From Methylobacterium sp. Leaf118 (GTDB lineage: Bacteria > Pseudomonadota > Alphaproteobacteria > Rhizobiales > Beijerinckiaceae): 64,000 bases of DNA. The stretch is from assembly GCF_920984675.1 (NCBI RefSeq), contig NZ_CAKLBV010000007.1, positions 1 through 64,000 of the forward strand, in the 5' to 3' direction. Each line of letters begins with the position of its first letter. The first letter of the stretch is position 1. Both the position numbers and the translations under genes were made by a program. Below the pieces are notes generated by a model. The model saw nothing but the letters and a program-made list of their open reading frames with translations, was not told the DNA's origin and ran no database searches. Below, in pieces: positions 51,900 through 60,499 of this stretch.

Positions 51900-52805
51900 T
51901 CAGGGGCGGATCAGGGCCGCGGCGAGGGCGGCGCAGGCCGGATGGGGGGCGCCGGGTGCCATCTCCGGCCCGTCCGGCTGCCAGGACAGGACGAGCGTGC
52001 CGGTTCCGGTCCCGCCCGCCGAGACCATGGCGCTGCGGGTGGCGCGGCCGTGGTCGTCCGCGACGCTCGCGCGGACCTCGACATATTGTCCGGAGGATCG
52101 GGCCGTGTAGGGGCGCAGGCCGTCGCCGGCGACACTGGCGACGAGGGCACGCTCGGGCGCCAGGGCCGGGTCGATGCCACCGCCGGGATTGTACACGGTC
52201 ACGGCATTGCGCAGGCGCGCCGCCCGGTCGGCCGTGAGGGAGGGCAGCCGCTCGATCTCGTCGACGCTGGTGAAAGGCCCGTTGCGGGGGCCGTAGGCCA
52301 GGGCGCGGGCAGCGTATTGCGGCGCTTCCGCGCCGCCATTGGGCTCCGGGTCGTCGTTGGCATCGCGGTAATCCAGCACCTCCGCCGCCAGCGTCAGTGC
52401 GTCGGAATCGCCGAGCCCGAGCGCGCGGAACGCCGTCTCCAGGAGCGGGCGCGGCGCCGCGTTGAGGTCGATCAGTCCGGCATGGTCCTGCACCGCCAGC
52501 GTGAGACGGCGGCCTCCGGCGAGATCGCAGGCGACGCTGGCCCCGTTGCGCGGCAGGCCGAGGCCCGCCACCCCGCGGGTCCGTTCCAGCACGAAGCCCG
52601 TCGCCACGAGCCGCGCCGCGCCGTCGGCGAGCCCCTGGAGGCGCAGGCTGCGGGTCTGGCTCTCGGCGACGGCGAGGCGCGTCCTATGGCGCTCGGTGGC
52701 CACGAGGGCCGCGGCCGAGACCACGATCATGATCGCCAGAACGGCCGGCAGGACGAAGCCGGACTCGGCTCCGCGTGCGGGACAGGCGCGGGGCGGGGCG
52801 CTCAT
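51900..52805 (-). CDS. gspK: Type II secretion minor pseudopilin GspK
   Basis: The protein is 301 aa. A prepilin-type N-terminus (ESGFVLPAVLAIMIVVSAAA) leads into a long alpha domain typical of GspK: LIDLNAAPRPLLETAFRALG, AAEVLDYRDANDDPEPNGGA and PFTSVDEIERLPSLTADRAA. GspK caps the pseudopilus tip. Its start overlaps the gspJ stop (ATGA), so translation is coupled. Confidence 0.9.
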   Translation of the reverse strand: MSAPPRACPARGAESGFVLPAVLAIMIVVSAAALVATERHRTRLAVAESQTRSLRLQGLADGAARLVATGFVLERTRGVAGLGLPRNGASVACDLAGGRRLTLAVQDHAGLIDLNAAPRPLLETAFRALGLGDSDALTLAAEVLDYRDANDDPEPNGGAEAPQYAARALAYGPRNGPFTSVDEIERLPSLTADRAARLRNAVTVYNPGGGIDPALAPERALVASVAGDGLRPYTARSSGQYVEVRASVADDHGRATRSAMVSAGGTGTGTLVLSWQPDGPEMAPGAPHPACAALAAALIRP

Positions 52806-53419
52806 TGCCCGACCCCGAGCGGGACGAGGAGCGGCGGCCAGCGGCGCCGGTCCCCGGGCGGGAAGGCGAGGCTGATCTCGATCAGGGTCGGCGGCCGGTC
52901 CCGCCGGGTCCAGGCCGGAAACCAGCCGGGCTGCGGATCGGCGATGAGACCGGCCCCGAAATAGCGCAGCCGCACTGCCGCCGCCCGGCCCACCAGCACC
53001 TCGGGCGGCCGGGCCCCGGATTCGGGGCCGACGCCGCGCGTCTCGACGAGATCGACGGTGCCGTCGTCCCGGCGGACCGCCCACACGCTCTGGCGCACGG
53101 CACCGCCGCGCTCGGTGCCCCGGTTGGCCAGGACGGTGCCGCTGAAGCGCTCCGGTTCGCCGAGGAAGGCCGGCCGGCGCCCGTTGGTGTCGCGGCCGAC
53201 GAGGCGGGCCAGCGAGCCGCGCAGGTGATCGCGCACGATGTCGAGATCGGTGTCGGCGGAGAGCCGCCCGCCCTGGCGAGACAGCATGCCGGCGGCCCCG
53301 ATCGCCTGGATCAGCAGCAGGGAGATCAGCGCGAGCAGGGCGAGGGAGACCAGCATCTCGACGATCGTGAAGCCGGCCCGCGACGGCCGCAGCCTCCGGG
53401 GCGCCCGCATCTCAGCCAC
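52802..53419 (-). CDS. gspJ: Type II secretion minor pseudopilin GspJ
   Basis: The protein is 205 aa. The class III signal is SRAGFTIVEMLVSLALLALI (G|FTxxE). The rest has the extended GspJ pattern with RQSVWAVRRDDGTVDLVETR and WFPAWTRRDRPPTLIEISLA. It forms the tip complex with GspI and GspK. Its first codons overlap gspI by 8 nt; Met at 53410 is an alternative start without overlap. Confidence 0.85.
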   Translation of the reverse strand: MAEMRAPRRLRPSRAGFTIVEMLVSLALLALISLLLIQAIGAAGMLSRQGGRLSADTDLDIVRDHLRGSLARLVGRDTNGRRPAFLGEPERFSGTVLANRGTERGGAVRQSVWAVRRDDGTVDLVETRGVGPESGARPPEVLVGRAAAVRLRYFGAGLIADPQPGWFPAWTRRDRPPTLIEISLAFPPGDRRRWPPLLVPLGVGQ

Positions 53420-53807
53420 CGAGGCCCGCCGTCAGAACGGTCTCGTAGACGACCGGCCCCCGCGGCCCCTCGCGGGAGAGGCGCACGTGCCAGACCGGTG
53501 GGACGTTGCGCCATCCGAGTCGGGGCCCGACATCGACGACGTCGAGGAACCATTGCCGGCCGTCGGAGAAGCGCCCGGTCTCGGACCCCGGGTGCAGGGT
53601 TCCGGCCGCGAGCCGCAGCCAGACCACGCCCTGCGCCTCGTCCGCCGCCCGCAGGAGCGCCTCGACCCGCCCGCCCTGGCGCCCGAGGGTCGCGGCCACT
53701 TCCAGCGCCGAGACGGTGGACAGGGACACGATCGCGAAGGCGACCAGCATCTCCACTACGGTGAAGCCGTCGGCGGTGCCGCGCTGGGTGGGTCGACGGG
53801 AGCTCAC
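53412..53807 (-). CDS. gspI: Type II secretion minor pseudopilin GspI
   Basis: The product is 131 aa, prepilin-like with GTADGFTVVEMLVAFAIVSL at the N-terminus. Its order in the operon and its short length indicate GspI, but the globular part (WLRLAAGTLHPGSETGRFSD) is divergent. It overlaps gspH by 4 nt. Confidence 0.75.
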   Translation of the reverse strand: MSSRRPTQRGTADGFTVVEMLVAFAIVSLSTVSALEVAATLGRQGGRVEALLRAADEAQGVVWLRLAAGTLHPGSETGRFSDGRQWFLDVVDVGPRLGWRNVPPVWHVRLSREGPRGPVVYETVLTAGLGG

Positions 53808-54265
53808 GGGTTCGCCCCGGCTTCCGCGACCCGGCCGGTCAGGCTGCTGACCGTCAAGGTTCGGTGGCCGCCCGACCCGCTCAGGCGGATCGCGCCGCCG
53901 GTGGAGCTGCCGTCGGCGAGGAAGCGGATTTCGCCCGGGCCGGCGCGGCTCGCCTCGCCGCGCAACACCTCGACCGCCACCGGGCCGGCGCCGATCGGCG
54001 CCGCGCCGGGGCGTGTGCTCATGAAGTGGCGGCGCTCCGGCACGAAGGTCAGGCTCGTGGGGGCGCCGCTGCGCCGCGCCTGCGCCCGCAGGCGGGTCAA
54101 TTCGCCCGCCAGGGTCGCGGCGGTCAGGTCGAGGCGTCGCCCCGGAACCAGATGGCCGATGGCCGGAGCCGCCACCCCCGCCACGACGCCGAGAATCGCC
54201 AGCACGACGAGCATCTCGACGAGGCTGAACCCCGCCGAGCCGGCGCCCTGGCGGGGCGCGGTCAT
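53804..54265 (-). CDS. gspH: Type II secretion minor pseudopilin GspH
   Basis: The product is 153 aa with N-terminal methylation motif GSAGFSLVEMLVVLAILGVV. The GspH-type domain follows: LTRLRAQARRSGAPTSLTFV and GEIRFLADGSSTGGAIRLSG. Its start overlaps the stop of the SCO gene by 4 nt, linking it in one operon. No GspG, the major pseudopilin, is in the window. Confidence 0.85.
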   Translation of the reverse strand: MTAPRQGAGSAGFSLVEMLVVLAILGVVAGVAAPAIGHLVPGRRLDLTAATLAGELTRLRAQARRSGAPTSLTFVPERRHFMSTRPGAAPIGAGPVAVEVLRGEASRAGPGEIRFLADGSSTGGAIRLSGSGGHRTLTVSSLTGRVAEAGANP

Positions 54266-54894
54266 GGGCCGGCCTTAACGGCGGGGCGGCGGGCGAGCCG
54301 GGACAGCCGGGCCGACAGGACCGCCTCCTCGCCCTCCGCGCCGATCCGTTCGGCGATGAGGCCGTTCTCGTCCACGAGCAGCACGGCCGCGGTGTGGCCG
54401 TAGGTGTAGCCGCCCCCGGGCAGGGCCGTGCGCTCGGCCACCGCCCCGAAGCTCGTCACCGCCTCCTCGATCGCCGCCCGGTCGCCGGTGAGCGCCACGA
54501 TCCGGGGATCGAAGCTCTCCATGTAAGGCCCCAGAGCCGCGGCGGTGTCGCGCTCCGGGTCCACGGTGACGAAGTAGAGGCGCAGGTCGGGATCGGGAAT
54601 GTCCCGCAGGGCGAGGCTGATCCGGGCCAGCGTGGTCGGGCAGATGTTGGGGCAGTGGGTGAAGCCGAAGAACACGCCGTAGGGCCGGCCCGAGAGGGCG
54701 TCGGAATCGATGGTCGCGCCGGACGGATCCCGGAGCAGGAAATGGCCGGCGAACAGGCTGCCCCCGGCGAGCGACGGCCCCGGCTGCGCCGACTCGGCCG
54801 CCGGGGCGAGACCCGGCCCCGTCAGGGCGAGCAGGATGACGGCGAGCGTCACGCGCCGGCACGCGGAGCGCGGAAACCAGGGCGGGAGCGTCAT
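54262..54894 (-). CDS. SCO1/SenC family copper/thiol protein
   Basis: The protein is 210 aa. A signal peptide ends near LAPAAES. The thioredoxin-like domain has the metal-binding CPNIC motif (Cys81 and Cys85) in VFFGFTHCPNICPTTLARIS. The conserved His167 is in YTYGHTAAVLLVDENG, giving the complete Cys-Cys-His copper site. Such proteins deliver copper to CuA of cytochrome oxidase or act as thiol reductases. Here the gene is translationally coupled to T2SS genes and no oxidase genes are near. Confidence 0.92.
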   Translation of the reverse strand: MTLPPWFPRSACRRVTLAVILLALTGPGLAPAAESAQPGPSLAGGSLFAGHFLLRDPSGATIDSDALSGRPYGVFFGFTHCPNICPTTLARISLALRDIPDPDLRLYFVTVDPERDTAAALGPYMESFDPRIVALTGDRAAIEEAVTSFGAVAERTALPGGGYTYGHTAAVLLVDENGLIAERIGAEGEEAVLSARLSRLARRPAVKAGP

Positions 54895-55046
54895 CGTCGG
54901 TCACCCTGGGGCGCGAATCGTGCCCCCGCAGGGGCACCGGATCACGATGGTAGCGACCGCTTCTTGCTCGAACCTTTCGGACCGCCGCGTCGGCTGATGT
55001 CAGGGAGCCGGCGTCGAGCCCCGGGCCGATGCCGTCGGGCCCGCCC

Positions 55047-55811
55047 TCACACGGCGGTGGCCTGGAAACCGGCCACATCCAGTTCGAAGGAGCCGTCCGC
55101 CTCGATCGCGAAATAGGCCTTCGTCGTCTCCGCGGCTCCGGTTTGCAGCGATCGGATCGCGGCGACCGCGTCCGGCGGCGTTCCGATCCGCCGGGTCCAG
55201 GAGGCGAAGTCCATGCGCAGGCGCCAGGCCTGGATCGCCTCGATCCGGAAGCCGGCGCGCTCCAGCAGGGCCGTCCATTCGGCCGTGCGGTAATCGCGGG
55301 CATGGGACGGGTCCCGCAGCAGCTCGACCGCCTGCAGATGGGTGTCCCATGCCGCGGCGGACGGCGCGACGACGTCGATGAACACGGCCGTGCCGCCGCG
55401 TCTCAGGACACGGCGCGCCTCGCCCAGGCCGCGGGACAGGTCCGACCAGTGATGCGCGGAGAAGCGGCTGGCGACGCAATCGAAATGCGCGTCCGCGAAG
55501 GGGAGGCGTTCGGCGGGCGCGACGGTCCCCGAAATGTTCGTCAGGGCACGACGCCCGGCCTCCGCCGCGACGGCGGCGATCATCTCCGGCGACAGGTCGC
55601 AGGCCACGACCTCGCCGGCATGGGGCGCCAGGGCATAGGCCACATGTCCGCCGCCCGCGCCGAGGTCGAGGGCGCGGGCGGGGCGCAGCGCCGCCGCGAG
55701 GCGGCTCAGCCTCTCGAGATCCGCGCCGGCGGCATGGACCTCGCTCGTGACATAGGCCCCGGCCTGCGGGCCGAACTGGCCCCTCGCGAGGTCGTGCTGG
55801 CTGCGGCTCAT
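55047..55811 (-). CDS. Class I SAM-dependent methyltransferase (UbiE-like)
   Basis: The protein is 254 aa. The SAM motif is ALDLGAGGGHVAYALAPHAG, with CDLSPEMIAAVAAEA and motif II-type HFDCVASRFSAHHWSDLSRG and RRVLRRGGTAVFIDVVAPSA. It resembles ubiquinone/menaquinone methyltransferase-like small-molecule methylases. The substrate is unknown. It is upstream of the SCO gene on the same strand, 152 bp away. Confidence 0.88.
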   Translation of the reverse strand: MSRSQHDLARGQFGPQAGAYVTSEVHAAGADLERLSRLAAALRPARALDLGAGGGHVAYALAPHAGEVVACDLSPEMIAAVAAEAGRRALTNISGTVAPAERLPFADAHFDCVASRFSAHHWSDLSRGLGEARRVLRRGGTAVFIDVVAPSAAAWDTHLQAVELLRDPSHARDYRTAEWTALLERAGFRIEAIQAWRLRMDFASWTRRIGTPPDAVAAIRSLQTGAAETTKAYFAIEADGSFELDVAGFQATAV

Positions 55812-55871
55812 CCGGTGCCCTTTCCTGATCGCAGGAGCCCGGCCGGTGGGCCGCGCCCCCGCAGCCGGGTG

Positions 55872-56156
55872 TCAGGGGCATTCCTCCTGGGTCCAGGTAT
55901 ATTGCCCCTTCGCCTCCCGGGCGATCGCCGCGCAGACGCTCTCCGGCACGTCGCCGGTGCAGGTGCGTCCGCCGACATAGTCCTTCACCCGGCAGGCCCC
56001 CTTCGCCGTCTGGGGCGGCGAGGTCGTCCCCGAGCCCGTTTGGGCCGTTTGCTCGGCCTGGGCCGGAGCCCCCAGAAGGGGCCCCGCGAGCAGGGCCGCC
56101 GCGGCGAGGCTCGCGAGCTTGCCGATCCTCTTGGTCATCATCACGATCTCGGGCAT
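55872..56156 (-). CDS. Small secreted cysteine-containing protein
   Basis: The product is 94 aa. A signal peptide (KLASLAAAALLAGPLLGAPA) ends AQA|E, then a short mature chain with four Cys: GACRVKDYVGGRTCTGDVPE, SVCAAIAREAKG and a C-terminal ECP. Two disulfides are likely. No family was recognised. GGAGAG 6 nt before the Met at 56156 supports this start over a longer frame. It lies directly after the copper radical oxidase gene on the same strand. Confidence 0.68.
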   Translation of the reverse strand: MPEIVMMTKRIGKLASLAAAALLAGPLLGAPAQAEQTAQTGSGTTSPPQTAKGACRVKDYVGGRTCTGDVPESVCAAIAREAKGQYTWTQEECP

Positions 56157-56183
56157 GGCGCGCTCTCCGCTTCGTCTCGACAT

Positions 56184-59100
56184 TTACCGGATCCGCACGA
56201 CCTTCGCGACGCTCGGCACCCCGGCCGCATCCATCGCGAACAGCATCCAGGTGCCCGGCAGCAGGATGCCGGGATCGCTCGGCAGCGTGAGCTGGTGGCT
56301 CGTGCCGCTCTGCGTGACCGTCAGCGGCACCCGGCGCTGGTCGGTGTTGGTTGAGTGGGTGACGCTGCTGAGCCGCACCAGGGAGAAGCTCGTCACGGCC
56401 CGGTCGGTGGTGACGGCGAGCGTGCCGCCCATCGTCGCGCTCGCGGGGGCCCCGGTGATGGTCGGGCGGTTCGCGAGGTTGCCCTGCGCGTCGTAGAGGT
56501 TCGGCGGGGTCAGGATCTCGAAATCGAGATGGTCGGCCCCGCCGCAGCCGCCGCAGAGGCCGCCGCCGCCGACGAGCACGCGCCCGTCGAGCATCAGCAT
56601 GGCGATGCTGTGGTAGTTGCGCGGCACCACCATCGGGGCGAGCCGGCGGACCTTGCCGGTCTTCGGCGACCAGATCTCCGGCATCATCACCGGCAGGTTG
56701 TCGGTGAACTGGGCCGCCACGATCTGCCCGCCCACGGTCACGACGTCTCCGTCGGCCAGGACGACGCTGTTGGTGTAGGCCCGCGGGAACAGCATCGGCG
56801 CGGTCTCGGCGACGGTGACGGCTCCGTTCGGGCCGGCGCCGATATCGATCGTGTAGGCGGTGTCGAGGGCCGGCGCCCCGGTATAGGCGGGGGCGCCGCC
56901 GGCCTTAAAGATCTTGCCGATGTCGTACATGTTGGCGGTGCCGTTCACCGCGAAGCGGTCGTTGCCGCGCTTGCCGACGAAGCGGATGCTGCCGTCGCCG
57001 CTGGTATCGATCCAGTGCATGTCGGTGCTCGGGCCGGCATGGAACACCGAGCCGTTGGCGCCGGCAAACAGCCAGTAATGGGTGTCGCCGGGATAGACCG
57101 GCACGCTCGGATCGGCCGCCGCCTCGCCTTTGACGTTGCGCAGCACGCGCCAGCGGTTGGTGGCCTGCGACCAGACCTCGCCGTCCTTGCCGCCGGCCCC
57201 GCCGGACCACGAGCCGCCATAGGTGAAGGAATCGCCGTTCGAGAGCGTGGTGTTGGCGTTGTAGCCGCGGGTGATGTTCATGTTGGCCACGCGGGTCCAG
57301 GAATTCGCGGCCGGGTCGTAGATGGTCGAGACGCCCGCGGCGATGCCGCCGGTGATCAGGATGCGCCCGTCCGGCAGCACGTTCGTGCCGGGGCAGAACA
57401 TGTTGTGCCCGGTATTGGCGATGTAGGTGTCGACCGCCTGATCGGTGGCCGGGTCGTAGAGGGTCGTCCAGGTGCCGTCGGTGGCGCCGGTCTGGAAGGC
57501 GGAGCGCTGCTCGGCCGCCCAGAACAGGATCTTGCCGTTGGGCAGGACCGCCCCGGCGACCGGGACGATGCCGATGCGCCGCGGCGCGGTCCAGGCGGAC
57601 GGGGCCCGGCCCTCCGGACCGAGGATCGTCCAGCGCTGCGGGTCGGCCGAGTCGCAATCCCACTGCACGATGGCGCTGCCGGAGTTGCGGTTGTCGTTCC
57701 CCCCGGTCGGGCTGAGGCAGCGGCCCGAATGGTTGGCGACGATCTCGGTCCACTTGTCGAGCTTGCGCAGGCGGAACAGGGCGTTGGCGGCACTGGAGCA
57801 GCCCTGTTGCACCACGCGGGTGCCGTTGCCCGTCCCCGCATTCTCCACCGCGAGGCACTGTCCGGTCGTCGCGCTCTTGATCTGGTAGCCCTCCGCCATG
57901 GGCAGGAAGGTCCAGGTCTGGCTCGCCGGATCGCGGCAGACCTGCTGGAGCACGCCGTTCGCGGCGCCGTCGACGCAATTGCCCGAGCGGCGGTTGATCA
58001 GCACGGAGGCGCCGGTCGGGGCGCGCTCGCCGGGTGGGAGCGTTGCGGTGCCCCCATCCGTGCCGGTGCCCGTTCCGGTGCCGCCGGTGCCGCCCGTTCC
58101 CCCGGTCCCGCCCGTCCCGGTGCCCGGATCGGTGACGGTCGTGGTGGTGCAGCGCAGGGTGTAGACGACGTTGCGGCCCGGCGCGCCGGAATCGCCCCAC
58201 ATGTCCTGGCGCCCGCCCGCGGCGCAATCGCCCGAGGTCTGGAGCGCCCGCTCGTTCGGCGTGTCGCTGTAGGAGACGAGCGGCGTGCCGTTGCGCGACT
58301 TGTCCTGGTTGGCCCAGATCCGCAGGCCGACGGCCCAGCGCCCGCCCGCCGGGACGGTGATCGGCTGCGAGGCCGCGTTCAGGCCGGCCGGCGTGGTGCC
58401 CCAGTTGTAGGACAGGACCAGCGTCTGCGAGCCGACGCTGCCGTCGGTGTTGCGGGTGAACAGGAACAGTTCCTTGGCAAACCAGCCGTTGATCTCGGTC
58501 GGCGTCAGGGTCACCGCGGTGGCGGTGGTGGTACCCGCGCCCGTGGAGGCGCTGCCCTGGACGTCGCAGGCCTTGGCCACGCCGTAGAGCGGATCGCCGA
58601 AGGTGGCGTTGCTGCAGGCGATGGAGCCGGTGGCCGTGCGGGTCGCGTAGGTGCCGTTGGCGCCGTAACGGACCGTGCGCGTGCCCGAGACGGTGCAGGT
58701 CTCGTTCTCGGCGGCGCAGCGCGTCCAAGTCACCGTGCCGGTTCCGCCGGTGCCGGTCCCGCCGCCGGTGCCCGGGTCGGTGCCGCCGGTGCCTGTTCCG
58801 GGCGTGCCTCCGGTTCCGGTCCCGCCCGTGCCCGTTCCACCTGTGCCGGTCCCGCCGGTTCCGGTGCCCCCCGTTCCCGTGCCCCCGGTTCCGCCGCTCG
58901 TGTCGCCGCCGGTCCCGGTTCCGCCGGTGCCGCCCGTGCCGGGATCGGTTCCGGTTCCGCCACCCGTCCCCGTCGGGGCGGTGCAGTTCACGGTGTAGAC
59001 GACGTTGCGTCCGGCCGTGCCGGCATCGCCCCAGGCATCCTGCCGGCCGCCGGCGGCGCAGTCACCCGAACTCTGCAGCGCGCGCTGCCCGGGCGTGTCG

Positions 59101-59939
59101 CTGTAGGACAGGATCGGGTTGCCCCGGCGCGACTTGTCGCTGTTGGCCCAGATCCGCAGGCCGACGCCCCAGGTCGCGCCGGCCGGCACCGCGAGCGGCT
59201 GCGAGGGCGTGTTCAGGCCCGCGGTCGCGAAGCCGAAATTGTAGGAGGCGACCGTCGCCTGGGTCGTGATGGCGCCGCTAGCGTCCCGCACGAACAGGAA
59301 CACCTCTTTGGCGTACCAGCCGTTGATGGCCGTCGGCGTCAGGGTGACCGAGATGGCGGCGACCGCGCCGGTTCCCCCTCCCGTCGGCGGCGGGGTCGCC
59401 GGACTCGCCACCGGGACGAAGCTCTGGTTGTCGCCGCCCCAGCAATCCCACTGGATCAGCCGCTCGCCGTCGGCGCGGGAGCCGCCATAGACGTCGAGGC
59501 ACTTGCCGGAATAGCCCGTGGTGAGCCGCATGCCGGTCCCTTGCGCCCGCGCCGACCACGCCTGCTGGGACACGTTGAGGCATCGGCTCTGCCGGACCAC
59601 GCTGCCGTTGGTGCGCGAGGTCTGCGAATCCATGCACAGGCCGGTCGCCTGATTGACGAGCCGGAAGGCGCTGCCCGTGGACTGGATCTGCCAGGTCTGC
59701 TCCACGGCGCCGGTGCAGGTTTGCTGCACGAGGGTGACGGCCTCGGCCGGGTTGGCGCCCGGGACGGTGAGGCACAGTCCGGAATGGACCACCCGGATCG
59801 GTCCCGATCCGGTGCGCGCGGAGAAATCGATGTCCGCCTGGGCGGCGGTGGGGACGGCGCCGAGGAGCAGCGGCATCCAGAACGTTCGCCGACTGCGCAG
59901 GAACGCCTTGGCCTTGTTCGTGTCCCGTGCGCTGCTCAT
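56184..59939 (-). CDS. Lectin-fused galactose-oxidase-type copper radical oxidase
   Basis: The protein is 1251 aa. The Tat-like signal (SRRTFW at 16-21) is cut near AQA|D36. Domains in order: ricin-B lectin (~45-175); unknown module 1 (~193-320); Gly/Thr-rich linker; a short Cys segment (~401-460); module 2 (~471-600); linker; ricin-B lectin 2 (~643-775); kelch-propeller oxidase plus DUF1929 (~780-1251). Galactose-oxidase residues are all present: Cys849 (HNMFCPG), Tyr893 (RGY), Trp911 (GGSWSGG), Tyr1109-His1110 (RNYHS), His1195 (THSTNTDQRR). Spacings Cys-Tyr 44, Tyr-Trp 18 and His-His 85 equal those of fungal galactose oxidase. Probable reaction: alcohol or aldehyde plus O2 to oxidised product plus H2O2. 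It is a likely T2SS substrate. Confidence 0.93.
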   Translation of the reverse strand: MSSARDTNKAKAFLRSRRTFWMPLLLGAVPTAAQADIDFSARTGSGPIRVVHSGLCLTVPGANPAEAVTLVQQTCTGAVEQTWQIQSTGSAFRLVNQATGLCMDSQTSRTNGSVVRQSRCLNVSQQAWSARAQGTGMRLTTGYSGKCLDVYGGSRADGERLIQWDCWGGDNQSFVPVASPATPPPTGGGTGAVAAISVTLTPTAINGWYAKEVFLFVRDASGAITTQATVASYNFGFATAGLNTPSQPLAVPAGATWGVGLRIWANSDKSRRGNPILSYSDTPGQRALQSSGDCAAGGRQDAWGDAGTAGRNVVYTVNCTAPTGTGGGTGTDPGTGGTGGTGTGGDTSGGTGGTGTGGTGTGGTGTGGTGTGGTGTGGTPGTGTGGTDPGTGGGTGTGGTGTVTWTRCAAENETCTVSGTRTVRYGANGTYATRTATGSIACSNATFGDPLYGVAKACDVQGSASTGAGTTTATAVTLTPTEINGWFAKELFLFTRNTDGSVGSQTLVLSYNWGTTPAGLNAASQPITVPAGGRWAVGLRIWANQDKSRNGTPLVSYSDTPNERALQTSGDCAAGGRQDMWGDSGAPGRNVVYTLRCTTTTVTDPGTGTGGTGGTGGTGGTGTGTGTDGGTATLPPGERAPTGASVLINRRSGNCVDGAANGVLQQVCRDPASQTWTFLPMAEGYQIKSATTGQCLAVENAGTGNGTRVVQQGCSSAANALFRLRKLDKWTEIVANHSGRCLSPTGGNDNRNSGSAIVQWDCDSADPQRWTILGPEGRAPSAWTAPRRIGIVPVAGAVLPNGKILFWAAEQRSAFQTGATDGTWTTLYDPATDQAVDTYIANTGHNMFCPGTNVLPDGRILITGGIAAGVSTIYDPAANSWTRVANMNITRGYNANTTLSNGDSFTYGGSWSGGAGGKDGEVWSQATNRWRVLRNVKGEAAADPSVPVYPGDTHYWLFAGANGSVFHAGPSTDMHWIDTSGDGSIRFVGKRGNDRFAVNGTANMYDIGKIFKAGGAPAYTGAPALDTAYTIDIGAGPNGAVTVAETAPMLFPRAYTNSVVLADGDVVTVGGQIVAAQFTDNLPVMMPEIWSPKTGKVRRLAPMVVPRNYHSIAMLMLDGRVLVGGGGLCGGCGGADHLDFEILTPPNLYDAQGNLANRPTITGAPASATMGGTLAVTTDRAVTSFSLVRLSSVTHSTNTDQRRVPLTVTQSGTSHQLTLPSDPGILLPGTWMLFAMDAAGVPSVAKVVRIR
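58050..58137 (-). repeat. Second Gly/Thr-repeat linker of the oxidase gene
   Basis: Short in-frame GTG/GGT repeats encode a flexible linker between module 2 and the second lectin domain. The repeats are similar to those at 58738-58978. Confidence 0.7.
58738..58978 (-). repeat. Gly/Thr-repeat linker region of the oxidase gene
   Basis: About 240 bp of imperfect 12-15-bp repeats encode GTGGT-type units (GTGGTGTGGTGTGG pattern). The array separates module 1 from the Cys segment and should vary in length between strains. Confidence 0.8.
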
Positions 59940-60499
59940 CTCGCCCCCGAGGTTGGCTGACTGACTGGGGGTTGCTTCGCAATCTCCCGCGTTCTCGGTA
60001 CGGAACGAACGTTGAGGAAGATTGCAGCGCTCGAAGGCCTGACCGCAAGGGGGATCGATTGCTGTCAATGAGGTTAAGGGAGTGATACCGTGACGCCCAC
60101 AGGAGCGTTACTTCGATTTTGACAGACAAACGACCGCGGACGCGGCTCGTATCGAGTGGACAAGACTGAGAGTTGTTGGACATTCGCTCGACCTGCTGGG
60201 CGGCGAGGCTCGCCGAGCGTGAACACACGCAACGCTGGGTTCGCTCGGTGATCGAGCTCAGCTTGTCCGAGGGAGGCCGACTCTGGGCCCGATGCGATCG
60301 GTCCTCGCCGGGCCCGACAGCGGCGGTCCTGCCGGACCGCGGCTCCGATCAGGCCGGCTCGGTCGTCCTGGCCGCCCCTTTGGGCAAACCGGGGACTCGG
60401 ACTGGGGAGGCTCCGTCCGCAGGCGGGCTTTAAGCCGCCGTAAACGCCGCCAGCCTTAACGATTCCTCCCCATCGCGCCGTGAAGGGAGGGCGGTTCCC
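59940..60499. other. Divergent intergenic region of the oxidase and gspL genes
   Basis: About 560 bp between the oxidase start (minus) and gspL (plus). It should hold both promoters. Sequence is less GC-rich around 60060-60180. A GGAAC at 60002 is followed too closely by CGTT (60010) to be an EcfG site. No ORF with a good ribosome binding site was found. Confidence 0.45.

Noticed and set aside
56355..59960. 1200-codon open frame on the plus strand opposite the copper oxidase
   Set aside because: It is antisense to a gene with full catalytic motifs; its composition (His, Arg, Gly, Val) is that of a shadow frame.
60002..60013. GGAAC followed by CGTT upstream of the T2SS/oxidase region
   Set aside because: The spacing is only 3 nt, so it cannot be an EcfG promoter.
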